Shown: positions 8,701-17,659 of the stretch, in pieces
Layout: the number at the start of each line of letters is the position of its first letter
Position numbering within the stretch: the stretch's first letter is position 1
Source of the DNA: a virus
IMG/VR virus record: IMGVR_UViG_3300024509_000007
Location: 124,001 to 188,000 of that record
Length of the DNA stretch: 64,000 bases
Direction: 5' to 3' (one strand)
Position numbers and translations under genes: made by a program
The notes under the pieces: model-generated
Told to the model about the DNA's origin: nothing
The model's input: only the letters and a program-made list of their open reading frames with translations
Database searches by the model: none

Positions 8701-11700
8701 ACCAACTGGAGAACAGGTTTATAGATTTTTACCAGCAGAAAAAGCCCCTCTTAATGTTGGAGAAGGCAGAAGAGGTTCTGAGTCCTTAGCCAATATTTTA
8801 AGCACAAGAACAGAAGAAAGATTGGGCAAAATTGCTCCATCAAGAGAAGCACAACAAGCAATAGGTACATATACACAACAAAGACTTTTGACAGAAGAAG
8901 AAAATAAGTTTAAACAACAGGCCGTATTAGCCATAGCCAATCAACTTAAAATTATAACTGGCATTAATGATAAAGAAATTTTGATAGAAGCTGCTACTCA
9001 AAAATATGCACAAGCAGTTCAACAAAATGCAAATTTCGTAGAAAAACAAGGCCGTGTATTTGGTCTTGAGTCTTTAGAGCAAGATGTTATTCAAAAAATG
9101 AATACATCTGGCAAAAAAGTTTCAGATGATCTTCGTGGTATATCAACAGACTTAACTCAGGGTAAAGGGTTTTTTGGAAGATTTAGAGTTTCATTTAACT
9201 CCGCTGCTGAATCTATTAAAAGTGCTTTTGCCAATTTAAGAGATGAAATTAGAAATGCTGGAGGTGGTTTAAGGGGAACATTTGCAGGTTTTCAAAGATC
9301 TAGTCTCGGAAGAGGCATCATCGGTGCTGCCTCTGTCGCTGCTTCATTTGGTGCTAATTATTTAGAAAATGCAGCTGGAACTGCCGAAGATGTTAGTGCT
9401 GGAAGAACTTCTAGGACAACAAATATTATTGGCTCTGGTATTTCAGCTGGTTTAGGTGCAGCAGCCACAGCAGCAATAGCTGTTAATGTTATACCAGGTC
9501 TTGGTCAATTAGCTTCTGGCTTAATTATAGCCGGTGCTGGAATAGCCAGTTTTATCAGTGCTTCTAAAAAAGCAGCTGCTGAAATTGAAAAATTAAATTT
9601 TCAAAAATCGGCAGACAAAGTTAATGACAGTTTAAGAGATGTGGCTGAAGCAGGAAGATTTACTGCTAGATCAGAAGCAGATTTAATAAGAGTTCTTGCT
9701 GATTTTAAAGTCCTTCAGTCAAGAGCTAGAGAGCAAGCAAAAGCAGAAGGCGGAGATGTAAATAAAATAGTTGCTGACAAATTAAGTGAAAGATTTGGTG
9801 CTGCATTACAACCACTTACACAAATTTTGTTATCTAGGGTTGAACAAAGAACTGTTGGGGGCGAGTTCAATGCAGAAAAAATATTTGCCGATTTAAAGAA
9901 GGATGTTGCATTTTTTGAAATATTGGGTGCTGCTTCTAGAAAATCTGGAGATGAGTTAAATAAATTTGCTTTTAACTTAGTAAAAGGAAAGATTGAATCA
10001 GATAGATTAGCTGAAGTGCAAAGAAATGCAGTTGCATCAGTAGAAAAATTAGCTTTGTCTTTAGAATTTTTTGGTAATGCCGTCGCTTTATCAGTTCAAG
10101 ACTTTGAAAATATGAGCAGGGCCACAACAAATTTTGTTGATGCTATGGATAGAAGATCTGAATTTAGAGCACCTGTTATTTCAGAAAGATTAAAAATTGG
10201 AACTCCAGGAAATTTATTTGGATCAGCTTTAGATCAAACTTTTGGAATATTGGGAGATGCTGGAAAAGAACAAAAAAATAATGCTTTAAATCTAAATAAG
10301 TTATACACAGCACTTCCAGCTGCATTGCAAGTAGCTAGAGATAAAGATTTTGGCACAATAGCTGGCGAAGGAATGTTTAAAGAACTACAGGCAATATTAA
10401 AAGAACAAAAAATAGATCTTAAAGCACCAGAGTTTTCAGGATTTGCAGCTAATATAGAAGATTTATTAGAAAAAAGTAGACAATCACTAACACGACAAAG
10501 CAAAGATTTTGATCCTTTTGCATTAACTAAAAAAGCTTTAGATCAGTACGCTAATCAATTTAATCAAACAAATCAGCAATTAGCCAATGCTGTTAATTCT
10601 GTTGGTCAAGAATACATCAACGGTTTAAAAAGAATATCCGATGAACAAAATAGATATTTGAATGAATTAGTGGTTTTAAATGAAAAATCTTTAAATGTTA
10701 AAAAGATAGAAGCTGAAATACAATCAGCACAAACAGGAAGACCTATTAGCGATTTTCTAAAAACTGAAGATATTAATCAGCCTTTATTGATTAGACAAAG
10801 ACAACTTTTAGAAAATACCAATGTTAATAAGGCAGATATATTAGATCCACAGGCAATTTTCAAAGATTTAATGGTTGCCAGAGATGAATTGAAAAAGTCT
10901 GACGAAGAATTAAAAGGTAGTTTTACTGATTTGGCAAATGCTGATGAAAACGCTAGAAAAAAAGCACAGGAATTAGCTTTAGCCAATCAAAATATCAGAG
11001 ATAGAATTTCTAATTTATCTGATGCTTTAAAGAATCTAAGAGATGAAACAATTTCTATGACAGAGGCACAAGGAAGGTTAGCCGATGCAGAGCAGCAAAG
11101 AGAGGCTAAGTTAAGTGCTGCAAGATCTATGTTTACTATGGACAAGAGACAGCTTAAGGAACTAGAGCGTGGAAGAGGCATAGCACAAGATGTTGCTGCT
11201 GGTGCTGATATATCTGGATTGAGTTTAAAAAGAAGAAAAGAGTTTGTTCAATTTACAGAAACATTTAAAAATGTAAGACTTCCAGAGTTTGGAGGAAAGA
11301 CAGGCGAACAAATTCAAAATTTGGCTTTAAAAAGAGCTTATCCACAACTAAACATTCAAACAGAAGAAGAAAAGTCAAATCAAGCAAGAGCCGATATGCT
11401 TGCTATAGCCAAAAGACAAGAAGAGGCAGCTAAGTTATATTCTGACGCAATCAAAAATGGTCAAGATTCTACGAAAAGGATGCAGGAGATAGCTGATAAA
11501 TTTATTAAAGATTTAAAAGAAACATTTTCTGTAGAACAAAGAAAGCCATTAGAAGCACAAAGAGCTTCGCTAGAAAATCAAATTGGTATTATAGCAGGAA
11601 AAGACAAAGGAAAAGATTTTGCAGATATTCGAGCCGGAGAAAATTTAACAGCAGTAAAAAATTTAGAAGATGTATATAAAGAATTAGGTTTATCAAATAA

Positions 11701-14700
11701 AGATGCTTTTAATGTTCAAGCTGATCGCATGAGTGAAACAGAACAGGGATATTTTGCTTCTTTATTTAAAAGAGGGCCAAATCTTCAAACTGCATTAAAT
11801 GCTCAATCTGGAGCGAAAAATTTATTAGAAGTTAAAGAATTTGATAAAGAATCTATAAAAAAAGCTGGTTTTAAAGATGGAGGAGTAATCGATGCCTTAA
11901 ATAAATTACAAAGTTCATTAATATCATCTAAATATGATAAGGATTTGCGAATAACAAATCGTTATTTTGATAAAAATTTATTTGAAAAAGCACTAGCAGA
12001 CATACGAGATTTTGGAAACATACAAAATCGCACAAAAGAAGAATTTAAATCCCCAGAACAAATAAGAGCTTTAGAAAATTTGCAATCTTCTTTGGGGTTA
12101 CAAAATATACCAGATAGAATTAGACAATCTATTTTAAGAGAGGCTAGGAAGTCAGGTTTTGGCGATAGCGATCAAATGGAATCGGTTATTAATGATTTAG
12201 AAAAATTAAAAGATATAAAAATTCCATTTGGAAGAATAGGGCAAGAACTTATTAATTTAGTTAATCAATTAGAAGAAATAAACAAAAAAATTAAAAAAAT
12301 AACCATTCAACCAGAAGAAAAAGCTTTTGGCGGATTAGTAAGTTATTTTTCAGAAGGAGGACTGGCAAAAGGTAAAGATAACATAGCAATGATTGCTAAT
12401 GATGAATTTATTGTTAATGCAAATGCAACTCGTAATAATCTTCCTTTATTAAATGCTATTAATAGCGGAGTTAATTATAAGGCTGAAGGAGGAATACAAT
12501 TAAGACCCAAGAAGGCAGAACGAAACGATCCTAGAATAGATCCGCTTATCAGATCTATGGGTGGCGTTGAAAATGAAGTGGCATTTTATATTGATAAAGG
12601 TAAAAAAACAACTTCTGAAAGTAAAACACCGTATAACATTAAAAGAATAAATCCAGAATTATATAAAGACTTTGAATTTAAAGCTTATTTAAATCGTATA
12701 ACAAGTAAAGATGTTGAATTAAAAAATTCTGTTAGGTATGGATTAATAGATTTTAGAGATGAGTTTGAGAGATCCGTTTCTGATTATTTAAGTGCTAATG
12801 AAGTTTTCAATAATAAAGACTTACTAAACGAATACATGATGGAATTATATGTTCGTGCTTCTGAAAAATTCGATAACTTACCATCAGCTAAAAATATTAA
12901 TGATGTATTTAATGGTCTTAGTAATTCAGAAAAAAATAATATTTTAAAAATAGATTCTTTTGCACCAAGATATCCATTCTCATCTACAAAAGTTAATCTT
13001 AATGATTTAAATAAAGACGCTGCTTATCTTTGGTTAATGAATCGCAGAAGAGTTAATCGGTGGCAAGCAGAAATGATGAATTTAAGTCCAAGAGATAAAA
13101 ATGCATCTGGATTTCTCGCCGACATTCAAGCTGATAATTTTAATAATGATCCAAATAAAGAAGCAAAAGCTTTAATTGAGCAAACTTTAAAATACAGAGA
13201 ATTTTTTAAAAATAAACAGCAACAAGTTTTTAATGAAATTCTTACTGGTACAACTACTTATGCAGAAAATGAAATAGCTTTTCATAATGATCCAAATGCA
13301 ACAAGACAAATGCCATTGATGAATATTCCTTTAGCTAGAGCTAGAGAAAATGAGAATTTAGCTTTTCAAAAAAAGCAATTAAAACCAAAAGTGCAATTTG
13401 CCAGAAAAGATAAAGATGGCAATTTTCACTTAGATGAAAATGCTAGAACTGGAAATACTCCATCTGTCATAAAAAGAGAATACATAGAAAAAGATAAGAA
13501 TGGTAAAATAGTAATAGATGAGAATGGCAAACCAAAAAAATTTACAGGTAGAACTACTAATATAGGCCCGATTTACGATCAAAGTTTTAGTGATTTAGGA
13601 GAACTTACAGCTGTTGAAGTTGACCCAAAAACCGGCAGAATAGAAGAAGTTGATAGAAGTCAATTCGTTATTCCTTCTAGAGCGAAAGTGGAAGCACAAA
13701 GAAAAGAAATTGAAGAGAAGAGAGCTAGGAGAATAGCAGATCAAGAAGCTAGAAATGATGCTGAAAAAATAGTTGAAGATAGAGCTAAATTATCTACGAA
13801 AATTAGTCAAATAGCAAAAGATCCAAGTGCTGATAATTTAAACACTTTGTCTCAAAGATTTCATGTTGAATTAGCAAAAACAATAGCTTCTGTTAAGAAA
13901 AAAGGTTCTGACATAGATGATCCAAGAATTTATGCGGAGTTTGATAAATTTGATCTTAACGAAAAATCTATAGATGAATATAAAAAAGAAGGTATTGATT
14001 CTATAATTCCATCCCTTGGTGTTTTGCGTAAATACTATCAATTTAGAAATGCACTTCGTTTTAAAGATCCAAATGATCCATTAACATCTTTTCAGGGTAG
14101 AGATAAATTAGCTTCTGAATTAACTGCTGAAGCTACTAATTTAATAGCGATGAGAGTTTTAAACAAGGCTGAATTAGCTAAACCGGAAGCTGTTAAAAAA
14201 GATGGGGCTATGCCAGTTGGAGAAGAGTTAGTATCAAAAGAATTAGAAAAACTTATAAGAAATTATAGGCAGTATTATTCTTTTAGTGATGCTTTATCAA
14301 AAGGTGAAGATCCACTTAAAAAGGGTTTTAAAAACACTGACTATACAATAAATGATTATGAATTAAAAAATCTTCGTAATGATTTGCCTATTCCATTTTC
14401 TCAAATAGGTCTAAATGACTTTATGAGCGATAATGGTTTAGACGAAAATAATCCAGAATATATAAGACTTACAAAGTTAAAAGATAAGTTATTCCCATAC
14501 TATGAAAAGTCTTATAAACTAGTTGGTGATTATTCAAATATTTATAAACATGCAGATAAGGTTAGTTATGCTCGTCCTTATTTTGATGCAACTAAAAAGG
14601 ATGCAGATGAATTAATTTCACAAATGAATTCTGAAATTAATAATTTTATTAGATCTGAAGTAGTAAAGAATTTTAGAAAAAATCAAGCAAATGCTGCACA

Positions 14701-17659
14701 GGTACAAATCAAACCAAAACCAGTTGTTGAAGACAAACTTCAAGCTCCACAACAATTGATAACACCTTCGGTTCCACCCGAACCATTTAAACTTAAAATT
14801 CCACCAGAATTAGCAAAAGAAAAAGCAAACGCAGCTGCTATTCAACAAGAAAAGCCAAAGGTTGATGAAGTTTTTGAATGGAAAGCTCCGCAAAACTCAC
14901 AAGAAATGTATGACAAGATTTATGAACTTAAAGAAGCTTGGATACAATCAAAAGAACATAAAGAATTTCTAGCTGAAAGACATAACGGTGTTAGTGGTAT
15001 AGATGTTTTGAATGAACTTGAACAAAAAGATCTTGTTTCAAAAGAACGCTTGAGGCTTAGATCTTATTTAAAATACCTTGATGATAATGGATTTCGGGAG
15101 AAATTTAGAAATAATCTCTTATTAAGAAATGGCGGAGGTATGATTCCAACCATGCTTACGCCAGGCGAAGCAGTCATTCCACCACAAATTGCTAAAAACA
15201 ATCTATCTCTTTTGAATGATATTAATTATAGAAAAGGTGGCGGTGGAGTTAACATTGTTAAATCTAGTGGAAAATCTCATCCATTAAGTAGAGGAACGGA
15301 CACTGAATTTCAATATTTAGAAGCTGGTTCATATGTAGTTAATAGAGCATCTACAGAAAAGAATATGGGGTTGTTAAAGAGTTTGAGTGCTGGAGGAGTA
15401 GTTTATCGTCAGGGTGGTGGGTTATTAGCACAAGCCTTCCAAGCTAGAGAAGATCAAAATATATTAAATAGTCCGTTTCATCCTTTATTTAGAGCTTATA
15501 CACTAAGAGAACAGTATGCAAATGATCCAACCATTGGAAGAGATTTAGCTTATTCTTTGCCAATAGGGTTTTATGAAAGAGAAGCTAAAAATAAAGAACT
15601 TGATAAAAATAAAAGATTAACAAGAGATCAATTTCAATTATTAATTGAAGGCGGTAAAAAATTTCTTGAGCAAGAACAATCTAAGGAACAACAAGATAGA
15701 TTAAATGCTTTATTTAGTGGTAAAGCACCTAGTCAACAAAGAATGACTAATGAAGAGGTTGGCGATCAACTTACAAGAGAATGGATAGCTAATCAAGCAA
15801 GAAAGCAGCAACAATTAACTGAGCAGTCTCAAAAACCACCTTTTGGCAACAGAGGAAAAGGTTTAGAAAAAAATCAGTTTGATTTATTAAATGATGCTTT
15901 TAAAAAATTAGAAAAAGAACAGGCTAAAAAAGAAGAAGAGGAAGACATAAAGAGAAGGTTAGGTGCTGGCTTTAGAGCAAATGGAGGTCTTATTTATCGT
16001 GCAGAAGGTGGCGATGTGGCTGCTGGTTTTTCTTTTAATCCACTTGAATCAGGTTTAAATATAGCTGGCTTAACAGCTGTTGCTGCAAATAAATTCAAGG
16101 AAAAGAAAGACAGACTTGAGGAAACTGATATTTACTCGTGGAGTTTTGATAATTTACGAATAGTGAAATCAGAACAATTTAATACTGAATTTGATATTTT
16201 TAAGGATTATATAGATGCAATACAAGCTAACAATGTTAAAGATGAAAAAGCTATGGAACGATTCAATGTTGTTAAACAAGAAAAAGATAGAAGGAGTCAG
16301 TTTAGACCTCAGCTTATAGATAGAGAAGTAGATATATTTAAATTAATGTTGAGATTACCAACAAACGATAATAATAAACTTGACTTAGGAATGGCCAAAG
16401 ATTTTGAAACAACCCCAGAAGAAGCTAGAAAAAATATAGAAAAAGCTAGAGATATTCAAAGATTAGTGAATGCAGAAAAGAGATATACAGGAATTGTAAG
16501 TGGTTTAGTTAGCCTTGATAGATTTGGAAAAAGAAATAAAGGAGACAGTTTTAAAGAAGCGGAAAAGTACTTTGATCTTGCTGAAATCAAAGCATTTGCA
16601 GATGAAAAGAATAAACCAGCTGCCTTAAAAGACAGAAAGGATATAGATCCAAGTTATTTTAAAGACATTGTTGGAATTAAAGGCAATGTAGTTATTCCAG
16701 AAAAAATAAAAGCATCGATAATTAATTATATGAAAAATAGAAAAATTAAAGGATTTTATGGTAGCGATGATTTCCAAAGAGTTACAGGATTTGATGATAC
16801 TGTTTTTAACAAAATAGGAACGCAAACCATCTTTTTAAGGCGTAGCGATGTTGATTCTATTCAAGAAGCAGCCGGAAGAGAAAATAAAAATAGACTAAAT
16901 ATTATTGGCGATATAACGGACAAGCAAATATCTGGCGATTTTATAAGAGGAAAGGGATTTATGCCAGATTTAACTCCAGACGAAATGGCTAATGCATTGC
17001 CAGGATCGGACATAGCATTTCAGGCTGCCGGACAAGCTGAAGAGCAAGGATTGGGTTTTAATCAAAGATTTTTCTTAAACTCGTTAGATCCAGCAAATAA
17101 ACCAAAAGGTTTTGCTTTTGGCGGATATGTAAATGGTGCTAGTTATGGAGATATGATACCGGCTCGTCTTCGTGCTGGTGAGTTTGTATTAAATCCACAA
17201 GCTGCTCAGTCAATTGGATATGGCAATTTAAACGCCATAAATGAACAAAGATTTTTTGACGGTGGAATAGCTGGAGGAGATAGGTTATTTGATAAAGTCA
17301 CTAAATCTTCTTCTGCACAAAAGTTAGATCAAATAGATACAAAGTCTTTCTCGGATTCTGTAAAAATGTTTGATGGCGGAGTAAATAAATTTGATAGTAG
17401 TATTAAGTCTATGGGAGAATCAATAACTAGGTTACAATCAGCGATTAATGATTTGGCGAAAATAAATATTCCTGAAGAAATTAATGGTAATATAACCGTT
17501 GAAAATAATGCTAATATTAAGATAGATTCTCCTAATTTTGCTGGTGAAGTTAATACAGTTGTTTCTAATACTATGTCTAAAATTGTTAAGGCTTTAGAAA
17601 GTACTACTGGCGGAGCGATATCTCAAGCTGATATATTCAGAGATATAGGAACAGCATAA
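5729..17659 (+). CDS. Tail tape measure protein, giant, with GG-PGE repeats
   Basis: 3976 residues. Residues 1-410 are a TP901-type tape-measure domain: long Ala-rich helices, an FDRQMVKLVQVSGDT segment, then the TISTGLRTIFTRIQRG and EELGGYRQISKVIPLIQEF motifs of that family. Hydrophobic helices lie at about 1191-1280. Gly-Gly/PGE repeat clusters occur near 467-512, 753-853, 2200-2255, 3133-3233 and 3794-3850. Between the first two is a 240-residue insert resembling a PD-(D/E)XK nuclease; a hydrophilic, Pro-rich insert spans about 2255-3130. Lengthwise, 0.15 nm per residue gives at most about 600 nm of tail, less if the inserts do not span the tube. I saw no lysozyme or peptidase motif. The start is ATG with AGAGGAT 5 bases upstream. 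Confidence 0.95.
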   Translation: MAFNITAIMNVALASGAATKISNDLNKQLGNKKVNIDLNMANADSIKRIKADIEGAITSVESFGRQAGLAAKRFGAFSLAAGSMISLSNAIRKGTEEAIDFDRQMVKLVQVSGDTGSAIQGVVDEVTRLSTSLGVSSKDLIQAAVTLKQANLSIADTRIALEALAKAALAPNFENFTNTTEGAIAILNQFKIGASNLEGALGAVNAVAGEFAVEAGDIVEAIRKTGGAFKAAGGDLNELLGLFTSVRQTTRESAETISTGLRTIFTRIQRGNTVNALKEVGVQLRYTREEALALGNANLEQQFVGPYEAIRRLSAALSGLPTTDPKFAQIVEELGGYRQISKVIPLIQEFAVSQKAVNVAIAGAGSLTQNAGQAQLAYAVKLQKLKEEFNALIRSITQSTGFQKLFDTFISGASAAIQLADALKPLIPLVGALAAVKVATGIGQFVKGFSTGITASPNPKIFNQNRFADGGVVKMKRGGVVPGTGSGDIVPALLEPGEVVIPKRFAAGGVINLEDYQSGKKSPNLRNVIQVTLLKPGEGVKSPKATVKDGRIQSDSAIKAYVYGQEISIKDTDIPVFTYNPGIGDSKLSEKIKNEATNLINESKDIVNRKKINDRYGKTRGPEIVKGIINSDTNGQNQLEGYIFEYYYNKRTKSKEASTEANFPIDSFSTSENLSKFIKDENGKPNQEAINKILGNKKSVYVELKRSVVSAADIINKESRVYAKDIANIAKVNRPADFEKNSDIITFPKKRKKADGGFIVPGVGNSDSVPMDLEEGSFVIRKSSVSKIGADNLSNMARKGFASGGRVPSLLTPGEFVFSPSSASSIGSSNLDRMNKFGKFALGGRVGFAAGGDIDPRLLITAQQQGQIFKNRKFDLSTLVSAQTGSEEDQYSAATKILTDIIYEQIRAKRVDISASQAMSAAQGIATSTMRKYEKLNEKILTTTSAVATARTSSTFADPNLDPAVITAEKRLEELKTQRTNLASTLEAQALPTGEQVYRFLPAEKAPLNVGEGRRGSESLANILSTRTEERLGKIAPSREAQQAIGTYTQQRLLTEEENKFKQQAVLAIANQLKIITGINDKEILIEAATQKYAQAVQQNANFVEKQGRVFGLESLEQDVIQKMNTSGKKVSDDLRGISTDLTQGKGFFGRFRVSFNSAAESIKSAFANLRDEIRNAGGGLRGTFAGFQRSSLGRGIIGAASVAASFGANYLENAAGTAEDVSAGRTSRTTNIIGSGISAGLGAAATAAIAVNVIPGLGQLASGLIIAGAGIASFISASKKAAAEIEKLNFQKSADKVNDSLRDVAEAGRFTARSEADLIRVLADFKVLQSRAREQAKAEGGDVNKIVADKLSERFGAALQPLTQILLSRVEQRTVGGEFNAEKIFADLKKDVAFFEILGAASRKSGDELNKFAFNLVKGKIESDRLAEVQRNAVASVEKLALSLEFFGNAVALSVQDFENMSRATTNFVDAMDRRSEFRAPVISERLKIGTPGNLFGSALDQTFGILGDAGKEQKNNALNLNKLYTALPAALQVARDKDFGTIAGEGMFKELQAILKEQKIDLKAPEFSGFAANIEDLLEKSRQSLTRQSKDFDPFALTKKALDQYANQFNQTNQQLANAVNSVGQEYINGLKRISDEQNRYLNELVVLNEKSLNVKKIEAEIQSAQTGRPISDFLKTEDINQPLLIRQRQLLENTNVNKADILDPQAIFKDLMVARDELKKSDEELKGSFTDLANADENARKKAQELALANQNIRDRISNLSDALKNLRDETISMTEAQGRLADAEQQREAKLSAARSMFTMDKRQLKELERGRGIAQDVAAGADISGLSLKRRKEFVQFTETFKNVRLPEFGGKTGEQIQNLALKRAYPQLNIQTEEEKSNQARADMLAIAKRQEEAAKLYSDAIKNGQDSTKRMQEIADKFIKDLKETFSVEQRKPLEAQRASLENQIGIIAGKDKGKDFADIRAGENLTAVKNLEDVYKELGLSNKDAFNVQADRMSETEQGYFASLFKRGPNLQTALNAQSGAKNLLEVKEFDKESIKKAGFKDGGVIDALNKLQSSLISSKYDKDLRITNRYFDKNLFEKALADIRDFGNIQNRTKEEFKSPEQIRALENLQSSLGLQNIPDRIRQSILREARKSGFGDSDQMESVINDLEKLKDIKIPFGRIGQELINLVNQLEEINKKIKKITIQPEEKAFGGLVSYFSEGGLAKGKDNIAMIANDEFIVNANATRNNLPLLNAINSGVNYKAEGGIQLRPKKAERNDPRIDPLIRSMGGVENEVAFYIDKGKKTTSESKTPYNIKRINPELYKDFEFKAYLNRITSKDVELKNSVRYGLIDFRDEFERSVSDYLSANEVFNNKDLLNEYMMELYVRASEKFDNLPSAKNINDVFNGLSNSEKNNILKIDSFAPRYPFSSTKVNLNDLNKDAAYLWLMNRRRVNRWQAEMMNLSPRDKNASGFLADIQADNFNNDPNKEAKALIEQTLKYREFFKNKQQQVFNEILTGTTTYAENEIAFHNDPNATRQMPLMNIPLARARENENLAFQKKQLKPKVQFARKDKDGNFHLDENARTGNTPSVIKREYIEKDKNGKIVIDENGKPKKFTGRTTNIGPIYDQSFSDLGELTAVEVDPKTGRIEEVDRSQFVIPSRAKVEAQRKEIEEKRARRIADQEARNDAEKIVEDRAKLSTKISQIAKDPSADNLNTLSQRFHVELAKTIASVKKKGSDIDDPRIYAEFDKFDLNEKSIDEYKKEGIDSIIPSLGVLRKYYQFRNALRFKDPNDPLTSFQGRDKLASELTAEATNLIAMRVLNKAELAKPEAVKKDGAMPVGEELVSKELEKLIRNYRQYYSFSDALSKGEDPLKKGFKNTDYTINDYELKNLRNDLPIPFSQIGLNDFMSDNGLDENNPEYIRLTKLKDKLFPYYEKSYKLVGDYSNIYKHADKVSYARPYFDATKKDADELISQMNSEINNFIRSEVVKNFRKNQANAAQVQIKPKPVVEDKLQAPQQLITPSVPPEPFKLKIPPELAKEKANAAAIQQEKPKVDEVFEWKAPQNSQEMYDKIYELKEAWIQSKEHKEFLAERHNGVSGIDVLNELEQKDLVSKERLRLRSYLKYLDDNGFREKFRNNLLLRNGGGMIPTMLTPGEAVIPPQIAKNNLSLLNDINYRKGGGGVNIVKSSGKSHPLSRGTDTEFQYLEAGSYVVNRASTEKNMGLLKSLSAGGVVYRQGGGLLAQAFQAREDQNILNSPFHPLFRAYTLREQYANDPTIGRDLAYSLPIGFYEREAKNKELDKNKRLTRDQFQLLIEGGKKFLEQEQSKEQQDRLNALFSGKAPSQQRMTNEEVGDQLTREWIANQARKQQQLTEQSQKPPFGNRGKGLEKNQFDLLNDAFKKLEKEQAKKEEEEDIKRRLGAGFRANGGLIYRAEGGDVAAGFSFNPLESGLNIAGLTAVAANKFKEKKDRLEETDIYSWSFDNLRIVKSEQFNTEFDIFKDYIDAIQANNVKDEKAMERFNVVKQEKDRRSQFRPQLIDREVDIFKLMLRLPTNDNNKLDLGMAKDFETTPEEARKNIEKARDIQRLVNAEKRYTGIVSGLVSLDRFGKRNKGDSFKEAEKYFDLAEIKAFADEKNKPAALKDRKDIDPSYFKDIVGIKGNVVIPEKIKASIINYMKNRKIKGFYGSDDFQRVTGFDDTVFNKIGTQTIFLRRSDVDSIQEAAGRENKNRLNIIGDITDKQISGDFIRGKGFMPDLTPDEMANALPGSDIAFQAAGQAEEQGLGFNQRFFLNSLDPANKPKGFAFGGYVNGASYGDMIPARLRAGEFVLNPQAAQSIGYGNLNAINEQRFFDGGIAGGDRLFDKVTKSSSAQKLDQIDTKSFSDSVKMFDGGVNKFDSSIKSMGESITRLQSAINDLAKINIPEEINGNITVENNANIKIDSPNFAGEVNTVVSNTMSKIVKALESTTGGAISQADIFRDIGTA
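7126..7265 (+). repeat. Tape measure GG-PGE repeat cluster 1
   Basis: Encodes DGGVV..RGGVVPGTGSGDIVP and LLEPGEVVIPKRFAAGG. This is the Gly-Gly/PGE unit often seen in large tape measures. Confidence 0.8.
7261..7985 (+). other. Nuclease-like domain inserted in the tape measure
   Basis: Residues about 511-752 of the tape measure, bounded by GG-PGE repeats. An LEGYIFE segment (near 637), a PIDSF segment (near 663) and YVELKRS (near 701) are spaced like the E...D...ExK set of a PD-(D/E)XK fold. Activity is unproven. Confidence 0.4.
7985..8290 (+). repeat. Tape measure GG-PGE repeat cluster 2
   Basis: Two full units: DGGFIVPGVGNSDSVP with SKIGADNLSNM, and SGGRVPSLLTPGEFVF with SSIGSSNLDRM, followed by two more GG pairs. 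Confidence 0.85.
12325..12495 (+). repeat. Tape measure GG repeat cluster 3 (degenerate)
   Basis: FGGLV...EGGLAKGKDNIAMIA, NDEFIVNANATRNNLPLLNAI and AEGG: the PGE is replaced by NDE but the unit is recognisable. Confidence 0.75.
15125..15430 (+). repeat. Tape measure GG-PGE repeat cluster 4
   Basis: NGGGMIPTMLTPGEAVIPPQ with NNLSLLNDI, then a second unit with EAGSYVVNRASTEKNMGLL and AGGVVYRQGGG. Confidence 0.8.
17109..17280 (+). repeat. Tape measure GG repeat cluster 5
   Basis: FGGYVNGASYGDMIPARLRA, GEFVLNPQAAQSIGYGNLNA and DGG, close to the C-terminus of the protein. Confidence 0.8.

Noticed and set aside
5729-17659. Peptidoglycan hydrolase within the tape measure
   Set aside because: No lysozyme, NlpC/P60, transglycosylase or peptidase M23 motif could be found by eye.
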